From Legionella sp. PATHC032 (GTDB lineage Bacteria > Pseudomonadota > Gammaproteobacteria > Legionellales > Legionellaceae), in assembly GCF_026191185.1 (NCBI RefSeq), contig NZ_JAPHOV010000001.1, forward strand, positions 2,537,001 to 2,601,000: a stretch of 64,000 bases of DNA, in the 5' to 3' direction. A program made the position numbers and the translations under genes. The first letter of the stretch is position 1. Each line of letters begins with the position of its first letter. Shown piece after piece: positions 53,540 to 63,418 of this stretch. A model generated the notes under the pieces. It did no database searches. It had not been told where the DNA came from and saw nothing but the letters and a program-made list of their open reading frames with translations.

Positions 53540-54529
53540 ATGAATAAAAAAACTATTGCCATGTTAGGTGCCGGCTCCTGGGGCACCGCTGTCGCAATTC
53601 ATTTAGCTAAAATAGGGCATAAAACTCTGTTGTGGAGCCATAATCCACAGCATGTTGCCCTCATGGCTACACAGCATTCAAACCCAGCTTACCTTCCTGA
53701 TATACCTTTTCCAGAGAATTTGATCCCGTCTGATAATTTAATTGAATGCGTTCAATCAGCAGATTACGTCATCATAGCGGTTCCATCTCATGCCTTTGCG
53801 GAATTAATTAATAAAATCCCTAAACCAACCCTAGGATTAGCATGGCTTACGAAGGGTGTTGATCCAGGAAGTCATCAATTACTAAGCCAACTGGTTGCGA
53901 GTCGATTTGGGTTTGATTTTCCCATAGCAGTTATTTCAGGCCCATCCTTTGCCAAAGAAGTAGCCCGTTTCCTGCCAACAGCGCTCACTTTGGCCAGCAA
54001 CAATATGAGCTATCAAAAAAAAATGCATGAACTATTTCATCACGACAACATTCGTGTCTATTTAAGTGACGATTTAATAGGTGTGCAATTATGTGGCGCA
54101 GTTAAAAATATCCTGGCGATAGCCTGTGGAATCAGCGATGGCTTAGGGTATGGCGCCAATGCTAAAGCAGCGCTTATTACACGCGGACTTGCTGAAATGA
54201 CTCGTTTGGGATTAAGCATGGGAGCACGACAAGATACTTTTCTAGGCTTGGCAGGCGTAGGAGACCTGGTATTGACTTGTACTGATGATCAATCACGCAA
54301 TCGCCGCTTTGGATTACTCTTGGGTCGTGAGGTGCCTATTCCTGAAGCTGAACAACAGATTGGTCAAGTAGTTGAAGGGAAACATAATGCTGCGCAAATT
54401 TGCGCTATAGCCAATAAAAATCAGGTGGAAATGCCAATTTGTGAGCAAATTAATGCGCTTTTACATGGTATGGTTCATGCCCAACAGGCCGTTAACAACC
54501 TGATGAGTCGTCCTGCCAAGGAAGAATAA
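53540..54529 (+). CDS. gpsA: Glycerol-3-phosphate dehydrogenase [NAD(P)+]
   Basis: A 329-residue enzyme making glycerol-3-phosphate for phospholipids. MLGAGSWGTAVA is the nucleotide loop, ISGPSFAKEVA and VQLCGAVKNILAIACG hold the catalytic Lys region and GLAGVGDLVLTC follows. The ATG at 53540 begins right after the secB stop; the frame is open inside secB. Confidence 0.95.
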   Translation: MNKKTIAMLGAGSWGTAVAIHLAKIGHKTLLWSHNPQHVALMATQHSNPAYLPDIPFPENLIPSDNLIECVQSADYVIIAVPSHAFAELINKIPKPTLGLAWLTKGVDPGSHQLLSQLVASRFGFDFPIAVISGPSFAKEVARFLPTALTLASNNMSYQKKMHELFHHDNIRVYLSDDLIGVQLCGAVKNILAIACGISDGLGYGANAKAALITRGLAEMTRLGLSMGARQDTFLGLAGVGDLVLTCTDDQSRNRRFGLLLGREVPIPEAEQQIGQVVEGKHNAAQICAIANKNQVEMPICEQINALLHGMVHAQQAVNNLMSRPAKEE

Positions 54530-54616
54530 CCTTTGCCCTTGCAAAGAATCCTATTAAATTAGGCTTATTGCACCTAGACACTAAGGCACGCAGGTGGTAG
54601 AGATGAATTGTCGACA

Positions 54617-55435
54617 TTAACCCATGGCATCAATCAATTCAATATCACTCAAACGCAATTGCTCGCCTAAAAATATCTCGCCTACCTTCTGGAACCTATT
54701 AATAGAATCGGTTACCAAATAGTTGATTTTAGGAGCCACAACGAAATTGTCATTGTGTAGATTTTGATTTTGCAATAATTCATAAAGAGAAATTGCAGTC
54801 GCCTGAGCAGAATCGACAATTGCTACACCTTCGGGTAATAAGCTGGATAACAAGGGTTTAAATACTGGAAAATGAGTACATCCCAGCAACACCGCATCTT
54901 CATCTGAAAAATCGTCGAGATAATGTTTCAATGCTTCACGAGCAACGGAATTAGCCACCATACCTTCTTCTGCCAGGGCGACCAAAACACTACAAGCCCG
55001 ACTGCTGACAACTGCCTCAGGCAAATTCTTTATGATCAAATCATGATAGGCTCTGGAAGCAATGGTTGTTTCTGTAGCCAGAACAGCAATACGATGATTT
55101 CTTGTAGCGGACACAGCGGCAGCTGCACCGGGTGCCACCACCCCCAGAACAGGAATATCAGTTAACATGCTCTGCAAATGAGGCAAGGCAGCCGTCGTTG
55201 CAGTATTACAGGCAATGACTAAAGCTTTTATGCGGCGTTCAACCAGAATTTTTGCCATTTGCATAGCATATTGTTTGACTGTGTCAGGGCTTTTAGTACC
55301 ATAAGGTAAACGGGCCGTATCTCCCAAATAAACAAAGGACTCGTGGGGTAATTTATCACGCAGAGCCCTTAAAACCGTAAGCCCCCCCATGCCTGAATCA
55401 AATACACCAATGGCCAATTCCTTATTAGAGTTCAA
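54617..55435 (-). CDS. murI: Glutamate racemase
   Basis: A 272-residue racemase giving D-glutamate for peptidoglycan. GVFDSGMGGLTVL at the start, VIACNTATTAAL with one catalytic Cys and LLGCTHFPVF with the other. I favour TTG at 55435 because AAGGAG lies seven bases upstream; an ATG at 55456 is in frame but would put that ribosome site inside the gene. Confidence 0.92.
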   Translation of the reverse strand: MNSNKELAIGVFDSGMGGLTVLRALRDKLPHESFVYLGDTARLPYGTKSPDTVKQYAMQMAKILVERRIKALVIACNTATTAALPHLQSMLTDIPVLGVVAPGAAAAVSATRNHRIAVLATETTIASRAYHDLIIKNLPEAVVSSRACSVLVALAEEGMVANSVAREALKHYLDDFSDEDAVLLGCTHFPVFKPLLSSLLPEGVAIVDSAQATAISLYELLQNQNLHNDNFVVAPKINYLVTDSINRFQKVGEIFLGEQLRLSDIELIDAMG

Positions 55436-55527
55436 TTGATTACTCCTTCTTGTCATTTATTTCTTGGCCCTGTCATTTGGCAAAATAGCTTCGTTCTACC
55501 AAAAATGAGAACCAGAGTCATTATTAT

Positions 55528-58500
55528 TTACTTACGCATCCCTGTGCTTGGACTTTCAGGTGCTGGTCCTTCCTGTTCAATGGTTTTTTCGGTTGTTTTA
55601 TGTACCGGATTCAATTCCTTCTTCATCTTGCTTTGTTTATCAGTGATCTCTTGTACTTTGGAGTCCACTTTTTCTCTTTCTTTTTGAGGACTAAATTTCT
55701 CATCAGTCATTTGTTGCATATGTTTTATTTTAGACTGTATTATGTTCTGGGTCTCAGTTAATCCTGTGTTAGTAAATACTTGACTATATAATGAATTGCT
55801 ACTAAATCCCCACAACCGTCCTTTCACATTATCTGGATGGAATACCGCAGAATTCACCTCAATCGCGTCACGGCTAAACTTGAATTTTGGATTTTTTTCA
55901 CCAAGTATCACCAGGGCAGTGTACAAATATTCCAGTTCTTCGGGATTAGATCCGCGTAATCGTATCGGTTTATCCTTGGTTGGCGGACTATCCAGACTCG
56001 CTAAAATATCAGCCGCCATTGCCATGGAGAAATTAACTTTAGCGTCTACCAGAGGATCTCCACTTGGAGGGTTTGGAGGTGGAACTTGGGTTGGGAATTG
56101 TAAAATCTCAAATTTACTTCCGGGAACCTTGCTTATTTCTCCTTTTTTGCTCGTTACTTGATCAGGAACGTTGTTATCCTGAGTATACCGTCCTATCGTT
56201 TCCACAGGAGAACCGGATTTCGGTGCCGTTTTATGAGACACATCAACGACAACAATCTGCCCTTCCGGTATTTTTTCACCAACAAGAAATTCTTGTATCT
56301 TTCCCGTAGAGCCCGTTGTAACAGTTGTACTCGATCTCAAGGAAGGGTTAGGAACATTAGGTAATGGCGGGATCTGATCTCGTGAAACAGGTGGATGGCG
56401 TTTGACACCCTCAGAGTGATAGTAGTAATGCATCTTTCCTTTGGCTGCGACATCCACTTCTTTTACAATAGCCTCTAATTTTCCCTGTATTTTTTTATAA
56501 AAATCCAAATCCTCGCGCACCGCATTCAATTCCGCTTCCAAATCAGTACGCAACTTTTTGATTTCCGCTTTTTGTTCCAGGGTCAAGCCAGCAGCCTTAA
56601 ATTCACCTTCTTTAGGCAAGCTTTTCAAATGGCCTTCGAGAGCGATCACCTGACGTCGTAATTGATCAACAACCAATCCACAATCCCTAGACAAACCTTC
56701 GTATCTTTCTTTCATTTGGGCAGCTTTCGCTCTGGCGGTACCCTGAAAGGTTGGATTGTATAAATGAACCGGATCAATATCATTGATAAATTTTAACTTA
56801 TCCGCATTGGTTCTTATTGGTTCTGTAATTTTTTTAATGGCCTCGAATTCGGTATTCAGATCCTTGATTGCTGTCATCACATTAGCAGGGTTGGTATCTA
56901 ACAGCTCCTGCCTCCTGATACCATTTTTTATCTCGTTAAATAAAGTTGGAGTGAGTTCTCGCAGCAAATCGTCTTTAAATTTTTTATTTGCCGGATTGGT
57001 TGGATTTTTGTCAAATAATCTATCAGCATACTCTTGTGGAGTTTCGCTATCCTTCAGCGGACGTAAAAACCGATTGACTATATCTTTAGAAAAGGTTACG
57101 GGTTTCTCTATACTCAATAAGACATCTAATAATTTTTTATTACCTAAGTTTGAGGTACTATTGTATTCAGCATATATATGTTGGTTATGTTGTTGCTGCT
57201 TAGCCATCTCATCTTTTCGAGGGGTTGAACTCGAGAAAGCAGTGCCATCATCATTCAAATTAAAAGCATTATAAAAATCTTTTTCATTTACCGGGCCAGA
57301 TTGAGTTTTAATCGCATCAATCAAGATTTTATAGTCGGCAACCTGAGTATAGGTATTGGGGTTAGAATTGGCGGTGTTTAATGCCCGATTAATAGCAGCG
57401 ACTTGCTTATCATTTAAAGTGATTTCAGGTTTAAAATTAGCCAAAACTCTGGCTACCTCGGCATTGTGAATGGCTCTAAATCCCTCCAGTCTTTTATTTT
57501 CTGTCAAGAGCTCGGTTATCCCAGGTGCATTTTTTCCGAGGTAATGCTCTGCTACATGAGGCTCATAAGCATTCATTAAATGGCGTAATTGCTGGGGCTT
57601 AGCCAGAATTTCTCTTTGTTTTTCAACTGGAAGCTGGGTCAATGCGCTCATTAATTTTGAATGAGCCCCGCTGCCTAATGAGGACACCCTGTTTATTTCC
57701 AACTCAAACTGACGCGCTCTCGCCCATTGTTTCATATCCTTCAAGTCGCTGTCTTTCACCCAGTCCGCTGGAGTAATACCTAACTTACCCAGTACCTCTT
57801 TAAATTTATCCAGATTTTTAGCCCCGTCCAATGCTTTTAAAGCATCCATGGCCTTTAAATTCGTTTCATCCTTGATATTATTGATAAAGCTTCTCATCAT
57901 GCTTTTTTTGAGCGAACCTAAATTCTCTTCTGTCACTGCTTTATCAATGTAGTCATGGGGTCCCAAAAGGGCAGGTTTTTTTAATTCAGCGATTAGTGCA
58001 CCGGCATCTTTGGCGTTGAGAGCATCCTTCAGATTTTGAGTTCCTGATGATAAAACCGCTTGAAGATAACGGGCTCCCAATACTCCTTTGGCTCTCCCCC
58101 ATTCCGATTCCGGTAAGTACGTTTTGTAAGGTTCATCCAAACTGTCTCTAAAGTTTGAAAATTTTATGCCTTCTAATCCGGTTTTTTTGGCTAAAAGCGC
58201 ATCGTGTGTTAATGATTGGACATAATTATCGAATCCTGCCTTGGCAGCTTCCTGTTCTAACTTTTCAACTCTTTCCTCAAGAACATCCATCACATCACTA
58301 CTCAAAAACAATATCCCATTTCCTTCAGTAGGAAAACCCAGGGCATTTGCAGCGCGCTCAGCCTCAGGTTTATTCTTAGCATCACGCAAATCTTTCAATA
58401 ATTGAGTATTTTCAGAACCGTTAATCAATTTAATTAATAACAATTCCCCAGCTTCTTTTTTAATTCTATTAATCGCCTCATCAGGCAAAACATCAGTCGA

Positions 58501-59007
58501 TTTATTAATTGTCACCGGAGGAATCGTAGGAGTATATTCATCCTTTTTCCAGCCGTGAACATTTTCTTCGGTAAAATTACCCAAAGAAGGTTTTTTGGAT
58601 GCAATATACGCCCTACATTCATCAGGATTATTTTTCAAAATGGCAACTAAAGTATCTACATCGGATTTCATTAAATCAAATTTAACTCGTTGCTCAGCAG
58701 CCAATTGATGCAATTTTTGAAAACTGTTTGTTATGTCATTAGAGTCGAGGAAATCGTCTGATTCTAAATATTCTTCTGTGCTGGGCCCAAAAAATAATCC
58801 TTCATTAAACTCCATCAAGCTGGGATCATAATCATCCCAAAACTCCTGGTTATCGGCTATTACCTTTCTAAAAGCTTCAGGATCAGAGGGATCGGTTTTC
58901 AATATATCATCTAAAACTTTTGTAAGCTCATTCCGAAGAGTTTCATCACTTCTTGCTGATTTTGCAATCTGTTTCAGTGCATCAAAAAATTCTTTATTTT
59001 TGGCCAT
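55528..59007 (-). CDS. ceg28: Large Dot/Icm effector Ceg28
   Basis: A 1159-residue, mostly helical, charged protein without signal peptide or membrane segments. A coiled-coil-rich region covers roughly residues 690-870, and a compact segment near the C-terminus (VNFSMAMAADILASLD and EELEYLYTALVILGEKNPKF) looks like a small folded domain. The tail ends in EQEGPAPESPSTGMRK, an acidic, small-residue signal. Its place matches lpg2311, Ceg28. A PmrA-like box lies upstream. Start at ATG 59007 has GAGGAG upstream; an ATG at 59031 is also open. Function is unknown. Confidence 0.78.
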   Translation of the reverse strand: MAKNKEFFDALKQIAKSARSDETLRNELTKVLDDILKTDPSDPEAFRKVIADNQEFWDDYDPSLMEFNEGLFFGPSTEEYLESDDFLDSNDITNSFQKLHQLAAEQRVKFDLMKSDVDTLVAILKNNPDECRAYIASKKPSLGNFTEENVHGWKKDEYTPTIPPVTINKSTDVLPDEAINRIKKEAGELLLIKLINGSENTQLLKDLRDAKNKPEAERAANALGFPTEGNGILFLSSDVMDVLEERVEKLEQEAAKAGFDNYVQSLTHDALLAKKTGLEGIKFSNFRDSLDEPYKTYLPESEWGRAKGVLGARYLQAVLSSGTQNLKDALNAKDAGALIAELKKPALLGPHDYIDKAVTEENLGSLKKSMMRSFINNIKDETNLKAMDALKALDGAKNLDKFKEVLGKLGITPADWVKDSDLKDMKQWARARQFELEINRVSSLGSGAHSKLMSALTQLPVEKQREILAKPQQLRHLMNAYEPHVAEHYLGKNAPGITELLTENKRLEGFRAIHNAEVARVLANFKPEITLNDKQVAAINRALNTANSNPNTYTQVADYKILIDAIKTQSGPVNEKDFYNAFNLNDDGTAFSSSTPRKDEMAKQQQHNQHIYAEYNSTSNLGNKKLLDVLLSIEKPVTFSKDIVNRFLRPLKDSETPQEYADRLFDKNPTNPANKKFKDDLLRELTPTLFNEIKNGIRRQELLDTNPANVMTAIKDLNTEFEAIKKITEPIRTNADKLKFINDIDPVHLYNPTFQGTARAKAAQMKERYEGLSRDCGLVVDQLRRQVIALEGHLKSLPKEGEFKAAGLTLEQKAEIKKLRTDLEAELNAVREDLDFYKKIQGKLEAIVKEVDVAAKGKMHYYYHSEGVKRHPPVSRDQIPPLPNVPNPSLRSSTTVTTGSTGKIQEFLVGEKIPEGQIVVVDVSHKTAPKSGSPVETIGRYTQDNNVPDQVTSKKGEISKVPGSKFEILQFPTQVPPPNPPSGDPLVDAKVNFSMAMAADILASLDSPPTKDKPIRLRGSNPEELEYLYTALVILGEKNPKFKFSRDAIEVNSAVFHPDNVKGRLWGFSSNSLYSQVFTNTGLTETQNIIQSKIKHMQQMTDEKFSPQKEREKVDSKVQEITDKQSKMKKELNPVHKTTEKTIEQEGPAPESPSTGMRK

Positions 59008-59056
59008 ACGGATGTACTCCTCGAGAATCATTATGTGTTCATTTTAAGCCAAAAAT

Positions 59057-59073
59057 CTTAAGTTATCCTTAAA
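59057..59073 (-). promoter_or_regulatory. PmrA-like box upstream of ceg28
   Basis: On the minus strand the sequence is TTTAAG, five bases (GATAA), CTTAAG: two TTAA half-sites with an 11-base period, matching the YTTAAK-N5-YTTAAK consensus of PmrA. It lies 50-66 bases before the ATG. PmrA is known to control a set of Legionella effector genes. Confidence 0.55.
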
Positions 59074-59163
59074 TTTTGCCGATATTAATACCACAGTGAT
59101 TTAATAGATTGAAACTTAAGCCAGCTTTATAAATAGAAGTATAGCAAGGATAAGGTGAATAGA

Positions 59164-59466
59164 ATGAGAATAAAAATAATTCTTTGTGGATTAATTCTAA
59201 CAAACCTAACGTATGCCCAAGGCTGTATTGTTGGCGGTCAGGCTTCTCAACCCAGGTATGTCTGTTTTGATGGGCGAACTTTGGATCTGACTGAAACAGG
59301 CCTTGTATGGAATGCCAAGCGAGGATGTTTTATCAGCTCAGTACCCTGCTGCAACTACAATGCCACGCATTACGCCTATTACCCAAACCCAACCAAAATA
59401 GGTGCAGCCTATGCCCGTTGCAGACACGATTATCCGTTTACTCTTGGTCAAATGCAAACGCATTGA
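59164..59466 (+). CDS. Small secreted cysteine-rich protein
   Basis: A 100-residue protein with a signal peptide (cleavage after TYA, about 18) and seven or so mature cysteines, including AQGCIV, YVCFDG, GCFIS, PCCNYN and RCRHDY. This is consistent with disulfide bonding in the periplasm or outside. AAGGTG lies six bases before the ATG at 59164; a GTG at 59155 is an alternative. No family recognised. Confidence 0.65.
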   Translation: MRIKIILCGLILTNLTYAQGCIVGGQASQPRYVCFDGRTLDLTETGLVWNAKRGCFISSVPCCNYNATHYAYYPNPTKIGAAYARCRHDYPFTLGQMQTH

Positions 59467-59469
59467 CGT

Positions 59470-60762
59470 TTAAACCAACAAAAATCGAAAGTTTTTTTGA
59501 ATTTCATTTAAGTCAAACTGGTTCAAATACAGAGAGAAACTCATCCACGCACTTAAAGCAGCCAAATCCTGGAAAGGAGGAGGAAGATACACTGGATCCG
59601 TTAAAATCTCGCGTTCTTTTAATTCACCTAACAAAGGTAAATCATCCAAAACCAGCTTGCCGGTAAACAATAAGGGTATTGTGTCGACTCTTTTTTGACC
59701 TATTGCAAAGCGTATGTAATTGTAAATTAATACAAATCCCTTGGCATAGGATAAGTCCTTGGTAAATGGGCCACCTGTTGGTGTGCTGCCTCTAAAGATG
59801 CGTACTGATTGATTATAGCTGTCTTCCTCTGATAATCCGCATTCGAGGAAGTAGCGATAAATATCAATAAAATCAGCTCCCTGAGTCACTTTATCCAGGG
59901 CAATTACGCGGTTGGTAATTTTCAGCATCCGACCAGGATAAGAAGAGAATGTCACGACTTCAGTAATGACTGCCAAGCCCTCCTGAATCACGCTGCTGGA
60001 AGGAGAGCCTTTAGACAGGAAAAAGCAATTCGGTTGCAAGGCTCCATTGAGAGTCGTTCCCACATGAACCCAGCCCTCATGAACTTCCAAATAGCGCAAA
60101 TCCCTATCGCTAAACATAGCATTCTGACTTAATTTGATGCTATCAGCACCAGCAGAAGCGTCAGCAATCATATCATCGCTGACCATAACACTGACTCGAC
60201 CAGGATGCTTGTCAAAAAACTTCCCTAATCGTTCCTGCAAAATTTCCTGAGCCTGTATCGGAGTGTAACGCTTGACATCAGCCTGAGATTGCAATTGAAC
60301 CTGGAGACTCTTTAATACATCAAACAGCAGGGAACCCATTTCACACATACGCGGTCCACCCACATAAAACACATCGTCCGGGCTACCATACAATTCCATG
60401 GCCATTTCACTAAATGAGGGAGTACCTCGCAAGGATAACATCTGGGCAGCTCGACTATACTCTTCACATTGACGCCTGATTAAGCGGGTTACGGTGGAAT
60501 ATTGCCCTAATTGATTTTGCGCATCACGCAAAATGATACGAAATTCTTCCTGCTTGTCTTTTACTTTAAAAGGCAGTGGTTTACCGTCATAATAAGCCTT
60601 ATCAATAGAAGGAAGTTTTTTTCCCTTAAACTTAAAAAATTCCTGCTTTACTGATTCATCCCATTTGATGCTATCAAGAATCCTGATTTGACGCTGCGCC
60701 TCCACGATACGCTGAGACAACTCCTGTATTATTGACAACTCTCCTGATTCTGATGGCGACAT
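59470..60762 (-). CDS. DUF1704 QEGLA-motif metalloprotease-like protein
   Basis: A 430-residue protein with HEGWVH at 228-233 (an HExxxH zinc motif) and QEGLA at 260-264, which supplies the second Glu. This is the DUF1704 family, annotated as flavohaemoglobin expression-modulating and related to the eukaryotic MATCAP tubulin carboxypeptidases. The N-terminal 200 residues are helical. The active-site residues are all present. Substrate in bacteria is unknown. No signal peptide is seen. Confidence 0.82.
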   Translation of the reverse strand: MSPSESGELSIIQELSQRIVEAQRQIRILDSIKWDESVKQEFFKFKGKKLPSIDKAYYDGKPLPFKVKDKQEEFRIILRDAQNQLGQYSTVTRLIRRQCEEYSRAAQMLSLRGTPSFSEMAMELYGSPDDVFYVGGPRMCEMGSLLFDVLKSLQVQLQSQADVKRYTPIQAQEILQERLGKFFDKHPGRVSVMVSDDMIADASAGADSIKLSQNAMFSDRDLRYLEVHEGWVHVGTTLNGALQPNCFFLSKGSPSSSVIQEGLAVITEVVTFSSYPGRMLKITNRVIALDKVTQGADFIDIYRYFLECGLSEEDSYNQSVRIFRGSTPTGGPFTKDLSYAKGFVLIYNYIRFAIGQKRVDTIPLLFTGKLVLDDLPLLGELKEREILTDPVYLPPPFQDLAALSAWMSFSLYLNQFDLNEIQKNFRFLLV

Positions 60763-60771
60763 AATGAATCC

Positions 60772-61002
60772 TTATGAAGTTGTGGTATCTTCCACCGGAG
60801 GCGCTATGCTCACCCGCGCATCCTGAGTTTGTTGAGGTAAATCATAAAAATTACTAATATTGGTACTAGTCAATGGAGGCGGCACTACCAAAGCTTCACC
60901 ATTACGGCTCTGTAAATATAAGTTTTCTCCATTACTGGCATAGCGAGAATTACATGCTGTTAGTGCCAGTGCTGCCAAGACTATAAAACTCAATTTTTTC
61001 AC
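60772..61002 (-). CDS. Short BamC-like outer-membrane lipoprotein
   Basis: A 76-residue lipoprotein with lipobox LTAC (Cys about 17) and a mature part of only some 60 residues, with NLYLQSRNGEALVVPPPL followed by STNISNFYDLP. This Tyr-Leu...Pro-Pro pattern resembles the disordered N-terminal segment of BamC that lies along BamD. The two helix-grip domains of BamC are absent. It lies 14 bases downstream of dapA, where bamC (nlpB) is found in E. coli. So it may be a minimal BamC; this is inference from location and pattern. Confidence 0.7.
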   Translation of the reverse strand: MKKLSFIVLAALALTACNSRYASNGENLYLQSRNGEALVVPPPLTSTNISNFYDLPQQTQDARVSIAPPVEDTTTS

Positions 61003-61016
61003 AACAAAATCCTCAG

Positions 61017-61889
61017 TTATATCAACTCTAAATTCTTCAACACCTTTTCCAAAGCCTGATGATGCTTTTCAGACAACTCGGTCATAGGTAATCTTAACTC
61101 TCCTCCAATCAATCCCATTTTTTTCATGGCCCACTTCACTGGGATTGGATTCGACTCCACGAACAAAAGCTCATGTAAAGGCATTAATTGCTCCTGAATG
61201 CGCAAACATCCTGCTTGATCATCATCCATTGCCAAATCACACATTTTTGCCATCAATTTAGCAGCAACATTAGCCGTCACCGAAATAACGCCTTTAGCCC
61301 CGGCCAACAACCATTGAGCAGCTGTCAAATCATCACCACTATAAACATCAATACTTCCTTCACACAACCGCAAAATTTGCTGTAAACGAGTCATCTGTCC
61401 GGTTGCTTCCTTTATTCCTATTATATTCGAAATTTTAGCCAGTCTTGCTACCGTTTCAGGCAACATATCGCATGCTGTTCTCCCTGGAACATTATATAAA
61501 ATAATCGGAATAGCTACAGATTGGGCAATATGGCTGTAATGCAAATACAATCCCTCTTGAGTAGGCTTGATATAGGCTGGCGTCATGATTAAAGCAGCAT
61601 GCGCCCCATATTCCATGGCTTGTTGGGTCAGTTCAATACAATCCTTGGTCGCATTCATAGCAGTACCTGCAATAACAGGCACTCTTTCTTTTGCTTGTTC
61701 AACGACTGTTTTGATGACCAGAAGTTTTTCACTATGTGATAAGGTGCCAGCCTCACCAGTTGTACCAGCTGCAACCAAGGCATGAGTTCCCTTGGCTATG
61801 TGAAACTCAACCAGTTCTCGCAAATGATGAACATCGACACTATCATTTCGCATGGGGGTTACCAAGGCTACTATACTTCCACTGAACAT
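61017..61889 (-). CDS. dapA: 4-hydroxy-tetrahydrodipicolinate synthase
   Basis: A 290-residue TIM-barrel enzyme at the start of the lysine and diaminopimelate branch. [12 protein letters not shown] near residue 41 binds substrate, Tyr132 ([10 protein letters not shown]) and Lys160 (IIGIKEATG) form the Schiff-base site. It is followed by the BamC-like lipoprotein gene. Confidence 0.95.
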   Translation of the reverse strand: MFSGSIVALVTPMRNDSVDVHHLRELVEFHIAKGTHALVAAGTTGEAGTLSHSEKLLVIKTVVEQAKERVPVIAGTAMNATKDCIELTQQAMEYGAHAALIMTPAYIKPTQEGLYLHYSHIAQSVAIPIILYNVPGRTACDMLPETVARLAKISNIIGIKEATGQMTRLQQILRLCEGSIDVYSGDDLTAAQWLLAGAKGVISVTANVAAKLMAKMCDLAMDDDQAGCLRIQEQLMPLHELLFVESNPIPVKWAMKKMGLIGGELRLPMTELSEKHHQALEKVLKNLELI

Positions 61890-62101
61890 GTTGCCCTCAA
61901 AAATTAATGGTCCATAATCGTATATTACTGGAAAACAGACATCCGAGTAAATTTTTAAATAATACTTTAGTCAACTGGAACGCTCTACCAGCAGACATTA
62001 TCTCTAACCCCACAGATATATTTGTGTAATTTCTTTACATATTTACCTTATTTTGTACTATTCTTGATATGAAGGCAACAACTTACAAAAGGAAGTTTAC
62101 T

Positions 62102-62356
62102 ATGAAAAAGATTATACCAACGTTGTTTTTCATAGGGATATCAACCACTATGATGGTAGGTTGCACGAATACTCAAGTTGGAACAGCAGTTGGAGCAGCT
62201 GCGGGCGCTGGTATTGGCTATGGAGTTTCTGGAGGATCAGCGTTAGGAACTGCAATTGGCGCAGGAGCTGGTGCATTAGTAGGAGGGTCCATAGGTCAAG
62301 AGCAAGACAGACGTGAGTATTATTACTACAGTGGCTACCCCTATTATTACTACTAA
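62102..62356 (+). CDS. Glycine-zipper lipoprotein
   Basis: An 84-residue protein with lipobox MMVGC (Cys about 21), then a glycine/alanine zipper (GTAVGAAAGAGIGYG and AIGAGAGALVGGSIG) and a Tyr-rich tail (REYYYYSGYPYYYY). Glycine-zipper lipoproteins such as OsmB/SlyB are outer-membrane stress proteins. The ATG at 62102 has AAGGAAG upstream, better than the ATG at 62069. No partner gene is adjacent. Confidence 0.8.
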   Translation: MKKIIPTLFFIGISTTMMVGCTNTQVGTAVGAAAGAGIGYGVSGGSALGTAIGAGAGALVGGSIGQEQDRREYYYYSGYPYYYY

Positions 62357-62409
62357 TCCTGACTAGTCGACTAAATATGTTTCTTAATCATTTCAGCACT
62401 CTTAAAAAC

Positions 62410-62447
62410 CTGGCCTTTTCCAGAGAGAAAGGGCCAGAGTAGTTTTT
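62410..62447 (+). terminator. Intrinsic terminator after the lipoprotein gene
   Basis: CTGGCC (62410-62415) pairs with GGCCAG (62432-62437), with partial pairing extending the stem inwards, and a TTTTT run follows at 62442-62446. Confidence 0.55.
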
Positions 62448-62629
62448 GATTTGGGTAAAATCAAAACTCTTTATGAAATGATATAGAAAAGAAGCGATTG
62501 CACATCTTGAAGACAAATCACTAACAATTGAAACAATTCATCAAAAATTTTTGTTAGCAAATAATAAGGCATTATTAAAAATCCATTGCTATAATCAATT
62601 CATGGAAAACAATGACAAGGATAGTAAAG

Positions 62630-63412
62630 ATGAAACTGAAGAATAAAGTCGCTATTGTCACAGGAGCTGCAAGTGGAATTGGTAAAGAAATTGCGCTTGT
62701 TTATGCTAGAGAAGGGGCAAAGGTAGCAATCGCTGATCTGAATCTTGATCAGGCAAGTCATGTAGCAGAGGAAATCAAATCATCAGGCGGACAAGCAATG
62801 GCCGTTGCCATGAATGTAACCGATGAAGCACAAGTCAATCAAGGCGTGGATAAAGTAGCCGACCACTTTGGAGGAGTTGATGTTTTAGTCAGCAATGCCG
62901 GTATTCAAATCATCGAGTCAGTAGATAAACTAGCCTTTTCAGACTGGAAAAGAATGCTCGCCATTCATTTGGATGGTGCCTTTTTAACCACTAAAGCTTG
63001 CTTAAAATACATGTATGCCTCAGGCAATGGCGGCAGTATCATTTATATGGGCTCTGTCCATTCCAAAGAAGCCTCTGTACTCAAAGCACCTTATGTGACT
63101 GCCAAACATGGTCTGTTGGGCTTATGCAAAGTAGTTGCCAAAGAAGGAGGCTCTCACAAAGTAAGAGCCAATGTCATTTGCCCTGGATTTGTACGCACCC
63201 CTCTCGTTGACAAACAAATTCCAGAGCAAGCAAAAGAATTAGGCATCAGTGAAGAAGACGTTATCAAGAAAGTGATGCTAAAAGAAACAGTTGACGGGGA
63301 ATTCACCACCACAGACGATGTAGCACAAACTGCTTTATTTTTTGCATCTTTCGAATCGAATGCGCTTACAGGACAATCATTGGTGGTCAGTCATGGTTGG
63401 TTCATGGAGTAA
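62630..63412 (+). CDS. bdhA: D-3-hydroxybutyrate dehydrogenase
   Basis: A 260-residue short-chain dehydrogenase that oxidises (R)-3-hydroxybutyrate from PHB breakdown to acetoacetate. TGAASGIG at 11-18 binds NAD, and Ser142, Tyr155 and Lys159 (YVTAKHG) form the catalytic triad. The ATG at 62630 has AAGGA upstream; one at 62612 is also open. It precedes a patatin-like gene by six bases, the bdhA-patD arrangement known in L. pneumophila. Confidence 0.9.
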   Translation: MKLKNKVAIVTGAASGIGKEIALVYAREGAKVAIADLNLDQASHVAEEIKSSGGQAMAVAMNVTDEAQVNQGVDKVADHFGGVDVLVSNAGIQIIESVDKLAFSDWKRMLAIHLDGAFLTTKACLKYMYASGNGGSIIYMGSVHSKEASVLKAPYVTAKHGLLGLCKVVAKEGGSHKVRANVICPGFVRTPLVDKQIPEQAKELGISEEDVIKKVMLKETVDGEFTTTDDVAQTALFFASFESNALTGQSLVVSHGWFME

Positions 63413-63418
63413 AAAACC

